From Chloroflexota bacterium (GTDB lineage Bacteria; Chloroflexota; Anaerolineae; CG2-30-64-16): a DNA stretch of 64,000 nucleotides. The notes beneath the pieces are model-generated. The model saw nothing but the letters and a program-made list of their open reading frames with translations, ran no database searches and was not told the origin of the DNA. The position numbers and the translations under genes were made by a program. The number at the start of each line of letters is the position of its first letter. Position 1 is the stretch's first letter. The stretch lies in assembly GCA_026389845.1 (NCBI GenBank), contig JAPLHB010000096.1, positions 1-64,000 on the forward strand, read 5' to 3'. This document shows positions 45,705 to 55,460 of this stretch, in pieces.

Positions 45705-48011
45705 ATGAGTCAAGTCAATCTGACCCCATTTGAAAGCATCGCTATTTTCGGCGTGCTCGTCGTGGCGGTGCTCAGCTTGGTCTATGCCTACCTGCTGCGC
45801 CGCAACGTCATGGCCGAAGGCACCGGCACACCGGCCATGGTGCGCATCTGGACGGCCATCAAGGAAGGCGCGGACGCGTACCTGGGCCGCCAGGCACGGA
45901 CAGTCCTGCCCTTCATGGGTATTCTGGTCTTCGTCCTGTTCGGCAGCGTTTGGATCGCGGCGCCAACGGCGGAAGCCACCGAGATGTTCGGCGCCAACGC
46001 CCGCATCGTCATCGCTTTTGGCCGGGCCGCCGCATTTATCCTGGGCGCTTCCTTCTCTCTGCTCGTCGGCCAGTTGGGCATGCGCATGGCCGTGCAGGGC
46101 AACATCCGCGTGGCTGCGGCCGCGATGGGCAAAGACTCCGCCAAGAGCTTCGGCGACGCGCTGCGCATCGCCTACCGCTCTGGCACCATCACCGGCATGT
46201 TGACCGATGGCCTGGGGCTGCTGGGCGGCACCACCATCTTCATCATCTTCGGCAAGGCCGCTCCCGATGCGCTGTTAGGCTTCGGCTTCGGCGGCACGTT
46301 GCTGGCGCTCTTTATGCGCGTGGGCGGCGGTATCTTCACCAAGGCGGCCGACGTGGGCGCCGATCTGGTGGGCAAGGTCGAAGAAGGATTGGAAGAGGAT
46401 GACCCCCGCAACGCCGCCGTGATCGCCGATCAGGTGGGCGACAACGTGGGCGACTGCGCCGGTATGGCCGCCGACATCTTCGAATCCTACGAAGTCACCA
46501 TCGTTTCCGCGCTGATCCTGGGCCTGGCGTTGATGCGCCTCACCGGTGATGTACACTGGATCGTCTTCCCGCTGTTGGTGCGCGCCATCGGCGTCATCAG
46601 CTCCATCATCGGCACCTTCTCTGTGCCGGTCTGGGAGCGCACGATCGCCAAGGGCAACGCCTGGCATGCCATGGAAGTCGCCTACGAGGTCTCCTCGGTC
46701 ATCACCATCACCCTGTCGTTCCTGCTCGCCTTCATCTACATCCGCGTGGCCGAACCCATCAACTGGTGGCAACCGGCTGCGATGGTCTCGACCGGCGTGA
46801 TCTTCAACGTCATCGTCAACCGTCTGACCGCATACTTCACCGCGACCGATAAGTCGCCGGTGCAGGAAATTGCCAAGAGCACTCGCTTTGGCCCCGCCAC
46901 CACGATCCTCAGCGGCCTGGCCGAGGGCTACGAGTCGAGCACCTGGTCGGCGCTGACCATCGCCGCGGCCATCATGGTTTCGGTGATCGTCTATGGCGGT
47001 CTGGGCGCGCAGTACGTGATCTACGGCGTCGCGCTGATCGGCATCGGCTGGCTGACGCACGCCGGCAACCTGGTCTCCATGGACGCCTTCGGCCCAATCT
47101 CGGACAACGCCAACGGTATCGGTGAAATGGCCTCGATGCCCGCCGGCGCCCGCAAGATCATGACCGACCTGGACGCCGTGGGCAACACGACCAAGGCCAT
47201 CACGAAGGGCGTGGCCATCGGCTCGGCGGTGATCGCGGCCGTGGCGCTCTTTGGCTCCTTCATCACGGATATCGGTGTGGTGCAGGAAGAAATGGTCAAG
47301 GCCGGAACGTTAGCGGCCAGCGCGGTGATCAAAGGCATCAACGTCGCCAACCCGAGCGTCTTCATCGGGCTCTTGATCGGCGGCGCCGTGCCGCTCTTGT
47401 TCGGCGCGCTGCTGGTGAAGGCCGTGGCCCGCGCGGCCAACGGCATGGTGGCGGTCGTCCGCAAGCAGTTCGACGTGCCGGGCGTGCGCGAAGGCAAGGT
47501 GCCGCCCGACTACAAGCAGGCCGTCGCCATCTCCACCGAAGCGGCGCAGCGCGAACTGCTGCCCGTCGGCATTCTCGTCGTCCTGATCCCCATCGTCGTC
47601 GGCTTCCTGCTGAAGGCTGAGGCGTTGGGCGGCTTCCTGGCGGGCGTCATCATCTCCGGTCAACTGCTGGCGGTCTTCATGTCGAACGCCGGCGGCGCCT
47701 GGGATAATGCCAAGAAGCTGATCGAAGAGGGCATGTACGGGGGCAAAGGCTCCGATGCGCACAAGGCCAGCGTGGTGGGCGACACCGTCGGCGACCCGCT
47801 GAAGGACACCGCCGGCCCCGCGCTGAATCCGCTGATCAAGGTGATGAACCTGATCAGCCTGATCATCGCCCCCATCGTCGTGGCGCAGAAGACCATCACC
47901 CCGGTCATCGGCATCGCGATGCTGGTCTTGATCGCGGTCATGATCTGGGCCATCACCCGCAGCAAGCGCCCCGCGCAGTACGCGATCGAGGCGTACGAGG
48001 GGAAGAAGTAG
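45705..48011 (+). CDS. hppA: K+-independent H+-translocating membrane pyrophosphatase
   Basis: 768 residues with about sixteen membrane helices. Catalytic DVGADLVGKVEEGLEEDDPR near residue 225 and QVGDNVGDCAGMAADIFESY, plus the late GDTVGDPLKDTAGPALNPLI, bind Mg-pyrophosphate. The K+ marker reads GNTTKAITKG with Lys497 and Thr500 where K+-dependent enzymes have Ala and Gly/Ala, so it should be K+-independent and pump H+. AAGGAGG is 15 bases before ATG 45705. It would use PPi from biosynthesis to build the gradient used by the ATP synthase. Confidence 0.95.
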   Translation: MSQVNLTPFESIAIFGVLVVAVLSLVYAYLLRRNVMAEGTGTPAMVRIWTAIKEGADAYLGRQARTVLPFMGILVFVLFGSVWIAAPTAEATEMFGANARIVIAFGRAAAFILGASFSLLVGQLGMRMAVQGNIRVAAAAMGKDSAKSFGDALRIAYRSGTITGMLTDGLGLLGGTTIFIIFGKAAPDALLGFGFGGTLLALFMRVGGGIFTKAADVGADLVGKVEEGLEEDDPRNAAVIADQVGDNVGDCAGMAADIFESYEVTIVSALILGLALMRLTGDVHWIVFPLLVRAIGVISSIIGTFSVPVWERTIAKGNAWHAMEVAYEVSSVITITLSFLLAFIYIRVAEPINWWQPAAMVSTGVIFNVIVNRLTAYFTATDKSPVQEIAKSTRFGPATTILSGLAEGYESSTWSALTIAAAIMVSVIVYGGLGAQYVIYGVALIGIGWLTHAGNLVSMDAFGPISDNANGIGEMASMPAGARKIMTDLDAVGNTTKAITKGVAIGSAVIAAVALFGSFITDIGVVQEEMVKAGTLAASAVIKGINVANPSVFIGLLIGGAVPLLFGALLVKAVARAANGMVAVVRKQFDVPGVREGKVPPDYKQAVAISTEAAQRELLPVGILVVLIPIVVGFLLKAEALGGFLAGVIISGQLLAVFMSNAGGAWDNAKKLIEEGMYGGKGSDAHKASVVGDTVGDPLKDTAGPALNPLIKVMNLISLIIAPIVVAQKTITPVIGIAMLVLIAVMIWAITRSKRPAQYAIEAYEGKK

Positions 48012-48012
48012 C

Positions 48013-48045
48013 GGGCTGGAAGCTAGAAACTGGAAGCTGGAAGCT
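48013..48045. repeat. Heptamer array (GCTGGAA) after hppA
   Basis: GCTGGAAGCTAGAAACTGGA units between the hppA stop and its terminator. Confidence 0.8.
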
Positions 48046-48081
48046 AAAGTGCGACGCACCTCTGAGGTGCGTCGCACTTTT
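48046..48081 (+). terminator. Intrinsic terminator of hppA
   Basis: Perfect 15-bp stem AAAGTGCGACGCACC (48046-48060), loop TCTGA, GGTGCGTCGCACTTT (48066-48080), then T-rich sequence. Confidence 0.9.
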
Positions 48082-48117
48082 GTGTTCGATGACAGCCCGC
48101 TGCCCCGCGAAATGAAA

Positions 48118-48154
48118 ACGCCCTGCGGCAGCGCGAAAGCTGACCGCAGGGCGT
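48118..48154 (-). terminator. Intrinsic terminator for the polysaccharide gene cluster
   Basis: Read on the minus strand: ACGCCCTGCGG, 15-base loop, CCGCAGGGCGT, followed by TTTTCATTT. It stands 20 bases after the stop of the nucleotide-sugar dehydrogenase. Confidence 0.85.
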
Positions 48155-48173
48155 GATCGGGTCTATGCGGTGG

Positions 48174-49571
<1,398 letters not shown>

Positions 49572-49667
49572 GGGATGCTCAAAGCCTATCCGAATCACCT
49601 GCGGAGGCGGCTCCCACGCCGCCGGTTGCGGGCATGGGAGCCCGCTCTGCTATGATCCGAGCAACAC

Positions 49668-50630
49668 TTATTTGGCCCGTGCGGCCTTCACCTGCGCCTC
49701 GATCCATGGATAGGTATGCCCGATCCCTTCCTTCAGGAACACCTTCGGCCGCCAGCCGAGAGAATAGATGCGCTCGTTGCTGAAGTTGCGCGATTGCACC
49801 CCCACCGGGCCAGGCGTCCACCGGACGTTGATCCGCTTGCCCGACACTTCGGCCACCGTCTCCACCAACTCCTTCACCGTCACGTACTGCGGGCAGCCGA
49901 TGTTCGCCGCGCCTTCCAGCTCCGAGTGCATCAGCAGGTAGATCCCCTCGACCATGTCGCTGACGTAAGTATACGACCGCACCGCGGTCCCGTCTCCCCA
50001 CACCGGGATCGTGCCGCCATCCTCAACCTCGGCCACCTTGCGGCAGATCGCCGCCGGGGCCTTCTCGCGACCGCCGGTCCAGGTGCCCTCTGGCCCGTAG
50101 CAGTTCTGAAAACGGGCGATGCGTACCTGCATCCCGAAGCGCCGGCCGTAGGCCTGGGTCATCCGCTCGGCGTAGAGCTTCTCCCAGCCATATTCGTTAT
50201 CCGGGTTGGCCGGAACCGCCTGGGCTTCGGTCATCTCCGGCTCGCCGGGCGCCATGTCGCGGTAGACGCAGACCGACGACGAGAAGAAGTAGCGCGGCAC
50301 GCCCATAGTCGCCGCGGCGTGCGTCATGTGGATGTTGACCAACGCGCTGTTGTGCATGATCTCGCACTCGGCCGAGTGGATGAAGCCCATGCCGCCCATG
50401 TCGGCCGCCAACTGGTACACCTCGTCGAAGGTGCCGTCGCCTAGCGTCAGCGCGGCCCGGCAGTTCGCCGGCTCACGCAGATCCAACTGCAGAAACTCAT
50501 CGGCCGCCGAGGGAGCGAACTCGTGGGGCTTTATGTCCACGCCTCGCACCCAGAGCCCTTCGCGCTTCAGCTTCTTCACCAAATGGCCGGCGATAAAGCC
50601 GCCGGCGCCGCAAACGAGTGCTTTCTTCAT
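49668..50630 (-). CDS. GDP-mannose 3,5-epimerase-like NAD-dependent epimerase
   Basis: 320 residues. GAGGFIAGHLVKKLKREG binds NAD. AADMGGMGFIHSAECEIMHN, then Ser-Ser-Ser-Val-Cys and the YGWEKLYAE Tyr-x3-Lys pair give the SDR catalytic set. GTWTGGREKAPAAICRK and VWGDGTAVRSYTYV closely resemble plant and bacterial GDP-mannose 3,5-epimerases, which make GDP-L-galactose/gulose. ATG 50630 is used because an upstream TTG lies in the preceding gene. The stop of that gene is three bases upstream. Confidence 0.85.
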   Translation of the reverse strand: MKKALVCGAGGFIAGHLVKKLKREGLWVRGVDIKPHEFAPSAADEFLQLDLREPANCRAALTLGDGTFDEVYQLAADMGGMGFIHSAECEIMHNSALVNIHMTHAAATMGVPRYFFSSSVCVYRDMAPGEPEMTEAQAVPANPDNEYGWEKLYAERMTQAYGRRFGMQVRIARFQNCYGPEGTWTGGREKAPAAICRKVAEVEDGGTIPVWGDGTAVRSYTYVSDMVEGIYLLMHSELEGAANIGCPQYVTVKELVETVAEVSGKRINVRWTPGPVGVQSRNFSNERIYSLGWRPKVFLKEGIGHTYPWIEAQVKAARAK

Positions 50631-50632
50631 GT

Positions 50633-51730
50633 TCAAGCTCCGTTCGATCGCACTGCTGCCGCCACGGTCGCAATCTGCTCGTCCGTCAGCTCAGGGAACA
50701 TGGGCAGGGAGAGCACCTGGTCGGCCGCCGCTTCCGCCTGGGGGAAGTCGCCGCGGCGGTGGCCCAGGTCGGCGTGGGCTGGCAGCAGGTGGATCGGGAT
50801 GGGATAATGGATATTCGTCTGAATGCTTTGGGCGGAAAGCGCCTGCTGCAGGGCCTCCCGTCTGGCCGCGCGCACGGCATAGACGTGATACACGTGCCGG
50901 GCGTAGGGCATTTCCTCGGGTGTCTGCACGGCGCTGCTTTCCAGCAGCTCATTGTAGCGCCGCGCGTGCGCCCGCCGGGCCTCGGTCCATGCCTCCAGAT
51001 AGCGCAGCTTGACCCGCAGGATGGCGCCCTGGATTCCCTCCAGCCGGTAATTGTAGCCCTTCAACACGTGCTGGTACTTGCGCTCTGCGCCCCAGTCGCG
51101 CAACATGCGGATCGTGCGCGCGTACTCGGGGTTGTCGGTTGTCACCAGCCCGCCTTCGCCGTACGCGCCCAGGTTTTTGCCGGGATAGAAACTGAAACAG
51201 CCCAGGTGACCGATGCTGCCAGCGCGACGACCCTTGTATGTCGCGCCGTGGGCCTGCGCCGCGTCCTCGATCACGATCAGATTGCGCCGGCGGGCAAGCT
51301 CCAGGATCGGGTCCATGTCGGCCGGCTGGCCGTAGAGGTGCACGGGTATGATCGCCCGGGTGCGCGGGGTGATGGCCGCCTCGATCCGCGCCACGTCCAG
51401 GTTGAACGAGGCCGGTTCGATGTCCACCAGCACCGGCTTGGCGCCCACGTATTCGATGGCTGCCACGGTGGCGACGAAGGTGAACGTCGTTGTGATCACC
51501 TCATCGCCAGGGCCGACCCCCGCCGCCAAGAGCGCCAGGTGCAGCGCGCTGGTGCCGGAGTTCACGCCCAACGCGTACTTGCTCCCGCAATAGCCCGCGA
51601 AGTCTTCTTCGAAGGCCGCCACTTCCTTGCCGAGCACGAACTGGCTGCTCTCCAGCACGCGGATGACCGCTTCGTCTATCTCGGTCTTGATGCTATGGTA
51701 TTGCGCTTTGAGGTCTACGAATGGAATCAC
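50633..51730 (-). CDS. DegT/DnrJ/EryC1-type sugar aminotransferase
   Basis: 365 residues. [20 protein letters not shown] at the start, [40 protein letters not shown], and PLP lysine in [20 protein letters not shown]-dependent transamination of a keto-sugar nucleotide (FdtB/QdtB/WbpE-like). Coupled to the epimerase gene downstream. Confidence 0.9.
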   Translation of the reverse strand: MIPFVDLKAQYHSIKTEIDEAVIRVLESSQFVLGKEVAAFEEDFAGYCGSKYALGVNSGTSALHLALLAAGVGPGDEVITTTFTFVATVAAIEYVGAKPVLVDIEPASFNLDVARIEAAITPRTRAIIPVHLYGQPADMDPILELARRRNLIVIEDAAQAHGATYKGRRAGSIGHLGCFSFYPGKNLGAYGEGGLVTTDNPEYARTIRMLRDWGAERKYQHVLKGYNYRLEGIQGAILRVKLRYLEAWTEARRAHARRYNELLESSAVQTPEEMPYARHVYHVYAVRAARREALQQALSAQSIQTNIHYPIPIHLLPAHADLGHRRGDFPQAEAAADQVLSLPMFPELTDEQIATVAAAVRSNGA

Positions 51731-51791
51731 ACCCCTTGCTCCTCATAAGTGTCGGGAATACGCAGTAGAGCAAAACTCGCTATCGGGCAGG

Positions 51792-51950
51792 TGTCATTCT
51801 GAGCGGGTTGCCCCCTAACCTTCGGCAACGGCGGGCATCCAGCGAAGAATCCGTTCGCTGCGCTCAGGACAGGTTCTCACGCCGAGACGAGACCCTTCGC
51901 TGGAATCTCGCCGCACCGGACCTCACGGGGCTGACCCGCTCAGGGTGACA
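51792..51950. repeat. MITE-like dispersed repeat, copy 3
   Basis: TGTCATTCTGAGCGGGTT at 51792 and ACCCGCTCAGGGTGACA ending 51950. Interior AGCGAAGAATCC and GCGCTCAGGACAGGTTCTC as in other copies. The right end forms the last codons of the GalE-like gene. Confidence 0.9.
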
Positions 51951-52894
51951 ATAGCGCGGTTTACGCCATTGCGGAAGTACTCTACCGTGCGCGCCAACCC
52001 CTCGGATAGCGAGACCTGCGAGGTCCAGCCCAGCGCCCGCCGAGCACGCGTGGCATCGAGATAGGTCGCCCGTACCTCGCCCGCCTTGGCCGGGCCGTGC
52101 TGTTCGGGCTGGACGTAATCGGTCAGCCGGGCCAGCTCGCGGAAGACTGTCACGATGTCGGCCGGGACGCCGGTGCCCAGGTTGTACGTCCCGCTTCCTC
52201 CGGCCGCCAGCGCCAACACGTTCGCCCGCGCGATCTCCTCGACGTACACAAAGTCGCGCAGTTGCAGTCCGTCGCCGTTGATCGTGACCGGCCGATTCGC
52301 CAGCATCGCGCCGGCGAAGATCGCCACCACGCCGGCCTCGCCAAAGGGATCCTGGCGCGGGCCATAGACGTTGCCGTAGCGCAGGATCGCGTAGTCCAGG
52401 CCATAGTTATGGCGGTAGGTGTCTATGAAATGCTCACATGCGGCCTTGCTGGCGCCGTAGGGATCGAGGGGACGGATGGCGCACGCTTCGGTGGCCGGCA
52501 GCTCGGCCGGCTCGCCGTAGACCGCGCCCCCCGTGGAGGCAAAGAGGAACTTGCGGACGCCGTGCCGCCGCGCCACCTCCAACAGGTTCAACGTGCCGAT
52601 CACGTTCACCTGGGCATAGCCGGCCGGATCGCGCAAGCTGGCGCGCACGTCGGCCAACGCGGCATGGTGGCACACGGCCACAGGGCGCTCCGCTGCGAAG
52701 ACACGCTCGACGGCCTCCGCATCGCGGATATCTACGTGGTAGAATTGGGCTTGTGGGTTGACGTTCTCGCGCTTGCCCGTGTGCAGGTTGTCCACGACGG
52801 CGACGCCGTAACCGGCCGCCAGGGTAGCGTCTGCAACGTGCGAGCCGATGAAGCCGGCCCCACCGGTGAGAAGAATGCGTTCCTGCAAAGTCAC
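51923..52894 (-). CDS. UDP-glucose 4-epimerase-like NAD-dependent epimerase
   Basis: 323 residues. LLTGGAGFIGSHVADATLAA (NAD), HHAALADVRASLRDP, FASTGGAVYGE, YGASKAACEHFID (Tyr-x3-Lys) and RYGNVYGPRQDP. GalE/WbpP-like. GTG 52894 overlaps the L,D-transpeptidase stop (GTGA). The last eight residues, VTLSGSAP, and the stop codon are supplied by the end of a dispersed repeat, so the original C-terminus has been replaced. Confidence 0.9.
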   Translation of the reverse strand: MTLQERILLTGGAGFIGSHVADATLAAGYGVAVVDNLHTGKRENVNPQAQFYHVDIRDAEAVERVFAAERPVAVCHHAALADVRASLRDPAGYAQVNVIGTLNLLEVARRHGVRKFLFASTGGAVYGEPAELPATEACAIRPLDPYGASKAACEHFIDTYRHNYGLDYAILRYGNVYGPRQDPFGEAGVVAIFAGAMLANRPVTINGDGLQLRDFVYVEEIARANVLALAAGGSGTYNLGTGVPADIVTVFRELARLTDYVQPEQHGPAKAGEVRATYLDATRARRALGWTSQVSLSEGLARTVEYFRNGVNRAIVTLSGSAP

Positions 52895-53685
52895 CCTCCG
52901 TTCGACAGGATTACGAGCGGCACGCCTTGAGGCTGCCACTCGGTAAACCAACGCGCGTCTTCGGGCCGCAGGCGGATGCAGCCGTGCGAGGCCGGATAGC
53001 TGCCGATGGCATCCAACTCCTCGTACACCTTTTGTCCGGCCACCAGCGTATACGGCGCGCCGTGGATCAGATTGGCGCCGTTGTCTTCGTGCAGATACCA
53101 ACCCTCGTCCGCGTACACGCCGGCCGAGTTGAAGGTGCCCCAATACGCGCCGATCAACCCATACCAGGCCGGGGTGCGGTAGCCGTGGGACTCATCTCCC
53201 GTGCTGACCGGCAGCCGGCGGAGCATCTGGCCGCTCATCGCCGGGCCGGCGGCCGGATCCCAGATGGTCATCTGTTGGGTTTTCTCGTCAATGACGACGA
53301 AGCGCCGCATCGGATCAATGCCGTAACGCGCGGCGACCGCGGCTAGGTCGGCCGGCAGCGGCTCGGCCGTGATCTCCGGTGTGGGCGTCGGCGGGATGGC
53401 GGTGGGAGTTGGTTGGGGCGTAGCGGTGAACGGGATGATGGATGGCTCCGCCGCGACACGGGGTGAGGCAGCCGTCGCCGGGCGCGGAGTGCGGGTGGGG
53501 GTAGCCGTCGCGCCGGCCTGTAACGCGGCAACCAGGCCATTCCGCCACGGCGCGCCCCAGGCCGCCCAAACGGTGGCCGAAAGCGCGATCAGCAGCATGA
53601 ACGCCAACACGGCAATCACGCCGGCGCGGCGCATCTGGCGGGTGGTCTGAGTTGGCGATGAGTTGTTCGAATCGGATACAGGCAT
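52891..53685 (-). CDS. L,D-transpeptidase (YkuD)
   Basis: 264 residues. N-terminal membrane anchor (GVIAVLAFMLLIALSATVWA), then a Thr/Pro-rich spacer (residues 58-105), then the YkuD domain: LIHGAPYTLVAGQKVYEELD and the active site YPASHGCIRL near residue 230 with His and Cys. Forms 3-3 peptidoglycan links or anchors proteins to peptide stems. Coupled to the GalE-like gene. Confidence 0.92.
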   Translation of the reverse strand: MPVSDSNNSSPTQTTRQMRRAGVIAVLAFMLLIALSATVWAAWGAPWRNGLVAALQAGATATPTRTPRPATAASPRVAAEPSIIPFTATPQPTPTAIPPTPTPEITAEPLPADLAAVAARYGIDPMRRFVVIDEKTQQMTIWDPAAGPAMSGQMLRRLPVSTGDESHGYRTPAWYGLIGAYWGTFNSAGVYADEGWYLHEDNGANLIHGAPYTLVAGQKVYEELDAIGSYPASHGCIRLRPEDARWFTEWQPQGVPLVILSNGG

Positions 53686-53709
53686 GTTGGTCTACTTCGG
53701 CCACCGATG

Positions 53710-53796
53710 TTATTGCGAGGAGCGTTTTTTTTGCGACGAAGCAATCTCACTCGATGCCGGAGATTGCTTCGGGGCTGCGACCCCTCGCAATGACAG
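53710..53796. repeat. Dispersed element (TTATTGCGAGGAGC family)
   Basis: TATTGCGAGG at the left and CCTCGCAATGACA at the right form inverted ends; inside, GCAATCTC and GAGATTGC pair. Different sequence from the TGTCATTCTGAGCGG family. Confidence 0.85.
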
Positions 53797-53807
53797 GGAA
53801 TTTGTGA

Positions 53808-54470
53808 CTACCCTTGTCGGGCAGCGACCTGCCGCTCGAATGCCACCAGAGCCGCCTGGAGCTCTTCCTGGCGGAGCGCCACGGTCAGGTCGCCGCGCGT
53901 CCGTTCCAAGACGCCGCGCAACGCGTCGGTGGTGCGGCGCAACCCGCCGGTGAGCGCATCAGGAAAGTCCATCGTGACCAAGTGGCTGTATACCTCGTCC
54001 ATGACGGCCAGGTAAGGCTCCCCTTCGGCGGTGCGGTCGAGGCGGATCAGGTCGAGAATGAAGCGCCGCAGCTCGCTGGCGGCCTCGGCCAGGCCGTTTA
54101 GATAGGCGGCCGAGGGCACGCTCAACTCGGTGGGACCGGGCAGCGCCTCTCCTCGCACGCAGGCGTAGAGGGTGTGCGCCTCGACCAGCTCCTTCAGCGC
54201 GTCCTGGGTGTAGCCCGCATCGTACAGGTCGGCATAACTCGCCAGTGCGGCCGACATGACCGCGGCGGCTTCCCGCGCGGTCTTCAGCAGCGCCGCGGCC
54301 TCATCCCACTCGTGCCGGTGGATGGCGCGGATGCTCAATGCGCAAAAGCGGATCAGCTCGCGGCTGCGGTTAAGGGTCAGATCGCGCACCGCATTCTTGG
54401 CGGTCAGCTCGACGCGGATAGCGTCCATGATCGAGACGAGTTCGGGCAAGGGATAGCTCCATTTCGACAC
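53808..54470 (-). CDS. Translin-family protein
   Basis: 220 residues, all helical. VELTAKNAVRDLTLNRSREL, then IRFCALSIRAIHRHEWDEA; DALKELVEAHTLYACVRGE near 105; LNGLAEAASELRRFILDLIR; and LAVMDEVYSHLVTMDFPDAL, then GGLRRTTDALRGVLERTRGD. This is the translin layout known from eukaryotes and archaea (RNA/ssDNA binding, ribonuclease with TRAX). GTG 54470 is chosen because the frame upstream (to 54644) is dispersed-repeat sequence. Confidence 0.75.
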   Translation of the reverse strand: MSKWSYPLPELVSIMDAIRVELTAKNAVRDLTLNRSRELIRFCALSIRAIHRHEWDEAAALLKTAREAAAVMSAALASYADLYDAGYTQDALKELVEAHTLYACVRGEALPGPTELSVPSAAYLNGLAEAASELRRFILDLIRLDRTAEGEPYLAVMDEVYSHLVTMDFPDALTGGLRRTTDALRGVLERTRGDLTVALRQEELQAALVAFERQVAARQG

Positions 54471-54517
54471 GAGATTCTTCGCTTCTTCACGCCATCGCGA
54501 GATGTCCGGGGCAAAGC

Positions 54518-54655
54518 CGCTGCTCAGAAACTTGCAACACGAGATGCTTCGCTGGATGTTCTCCGCAACGATTGTTGGCTGGTGGACCCGCTCAGCATGA
54601 CAAGCGCAGGAGTTTCTATCTTCAAGAATGCCGCCGCGCGGCATGGCAGTTCTCA
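54518..54655. repeat. 138-bp dispersed repeat, second copy
   Basis: Nearly identical to 16561-16698, including AACTTGCAAC, GTTGGCTGGT, CCCGCTCAGCATGACAAGCG and TCAAGAATGCCGCCGCGCGG. Here it lies upstream of the translin-family gene; there upstream of the antitoxin gene. Confidence 0.92.
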
Positions 54656-54731
54656 GAATGACACACGGTCAGGTGGGATTATACCCGCGAACCGAAACAT
54701 CGCCAAAATCGGGGGGAAACGAGGCGGCCTT

Positions 54732-54761
54732 TTGGTGGAAGGCGGGAACCTGTGGTATGAT
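54732..54761 (+). promoter_or_regulatory. Promoter of the zinc-ribbon membrane protein gene
   Basis: TTGGTG at 54732-54737, 18-bp spacer, TATGAT at 54756-54761 with TG extension. Confidence 0.6.
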
Positions 54762-54854
54762 CGGCCCGTCTGAGGAAGGGGCACAGCGGGCACGGTCAGA
54801 GACCGGCCCGAGCGGTTCGGCCCGAGTAATTCTGTGAGAGGTTTTTGATTTTTT

Positions 54855-55454
54855 ATGCCGCAACTACCGACCGAGCTTCTGAATTCCGTCGGCGTCGTGT
54901 TGGAGGTGGTCGTCGCCATCCTCACCGCGCTGGCCGTGGCTTTCTGGATCAGCCTGGCAATTTGGACGCTGCGTGACATCCACTCGCGCACGCGCGACTT
55001 TTTCGCCTGGCTGCTGGCGACCCTGTTGGTGCTCGTCACCGGCCCCATCGGCCTGTTGCTCTACTTCCTGCTGCGCCCGCGCGAGACCGTGGCCCAGGTT
55101 TACGACCGGCAATTGGAGGAAGAAGCGTTGCTGCGGGACATTACCATCCGCCGCGCCTGCCCCTCCTGCCAGACCGTCACCGAGCCGGACTGGCTGGTGT
55201 GCCCCAAGTGTCGCACAGAGCTGCGCCAGACGTGTGCCGCGTGCGGCAGACCGTTGGAGCTGGATTGGGTGGTTTGCCCCTTCTGCACGACACCGGTAGG
55301 CCAGGCGGTTGAAGCCCGTCCCGCACCTGCCAGCGCGGCTTATCCGGCCCCGATCGCCGAAGCGCCGGCCGGGCCAGAAGGCCCGGCCTATCCCGAGCGC
55401 ATCCCCGCGCCCCAACCCATTCTCACGCCGGTGTTCGAGACGACGAACGAATAA
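54855..55454 (+). CDS. Membrane protein with double zinc ribbon
   Basis: 199 residues. Two membrane helices (about 12-38 and 51-72), then cytoplasmic ACPSCQTVTEPDWLVCPKC and TCAACGRPLELDWVVCPFC, four CxxC pairs forming two zinc ribbons, and a Pro/Ala-rich C-terminus. No specific family function known. Located between two minus-strand blocks of the polysaccharide cluster and transcribed alone. Confidence 0.8.
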   Translation: MPQLPTELLNSVGVVLEVVVAILTALAVAFWISLAIWTLRDIHSRTRDFFAWLLATLLVLVTGPIGLLLYFLLRPRETVAQVYDRQLEEEALLRDITIRRACPSCQTVTEPDWLVCPKCRTELRQTCAACGRPLELDWVVCPFCTTPVGQAVEARPAPASAAYPAPIAEAPAGPEGPAYPERIPAPQPILTPVFETTNE

Positions 55455-55460
55455 CTTTAG

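Larger units (their letters stand above)
54471..54854. other. 384-bp gap with repeat and promoter
   Basis: Contains the repeat copy at 54518-54655 and the promoter at 54732-54761. No gene seen. Confidence 0.7.

Noticed and set aside
45659-45733. Small upstream frame overlapping the hppA start (possible leader peptide)
   Set aside because: It has no ribosome site of its own (preceded by GCGCGGGCC) and the AAGGAGG lies inside it, serving hppA; no sign of conservation can be judged.
53660-53680. tRNA T-loop-like GTTCGAATC
   Set aside because: It lies within the N-terminal codons of the L,D-transpeptidase and no acceptor or anticodon stem fits around it.
54471-54644. N-terminal extension of the translin-family protein
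   Set aside because: The DNA is a dispersed repeat shared with 16561-16698, so a start at GTG 54470 is preferred.
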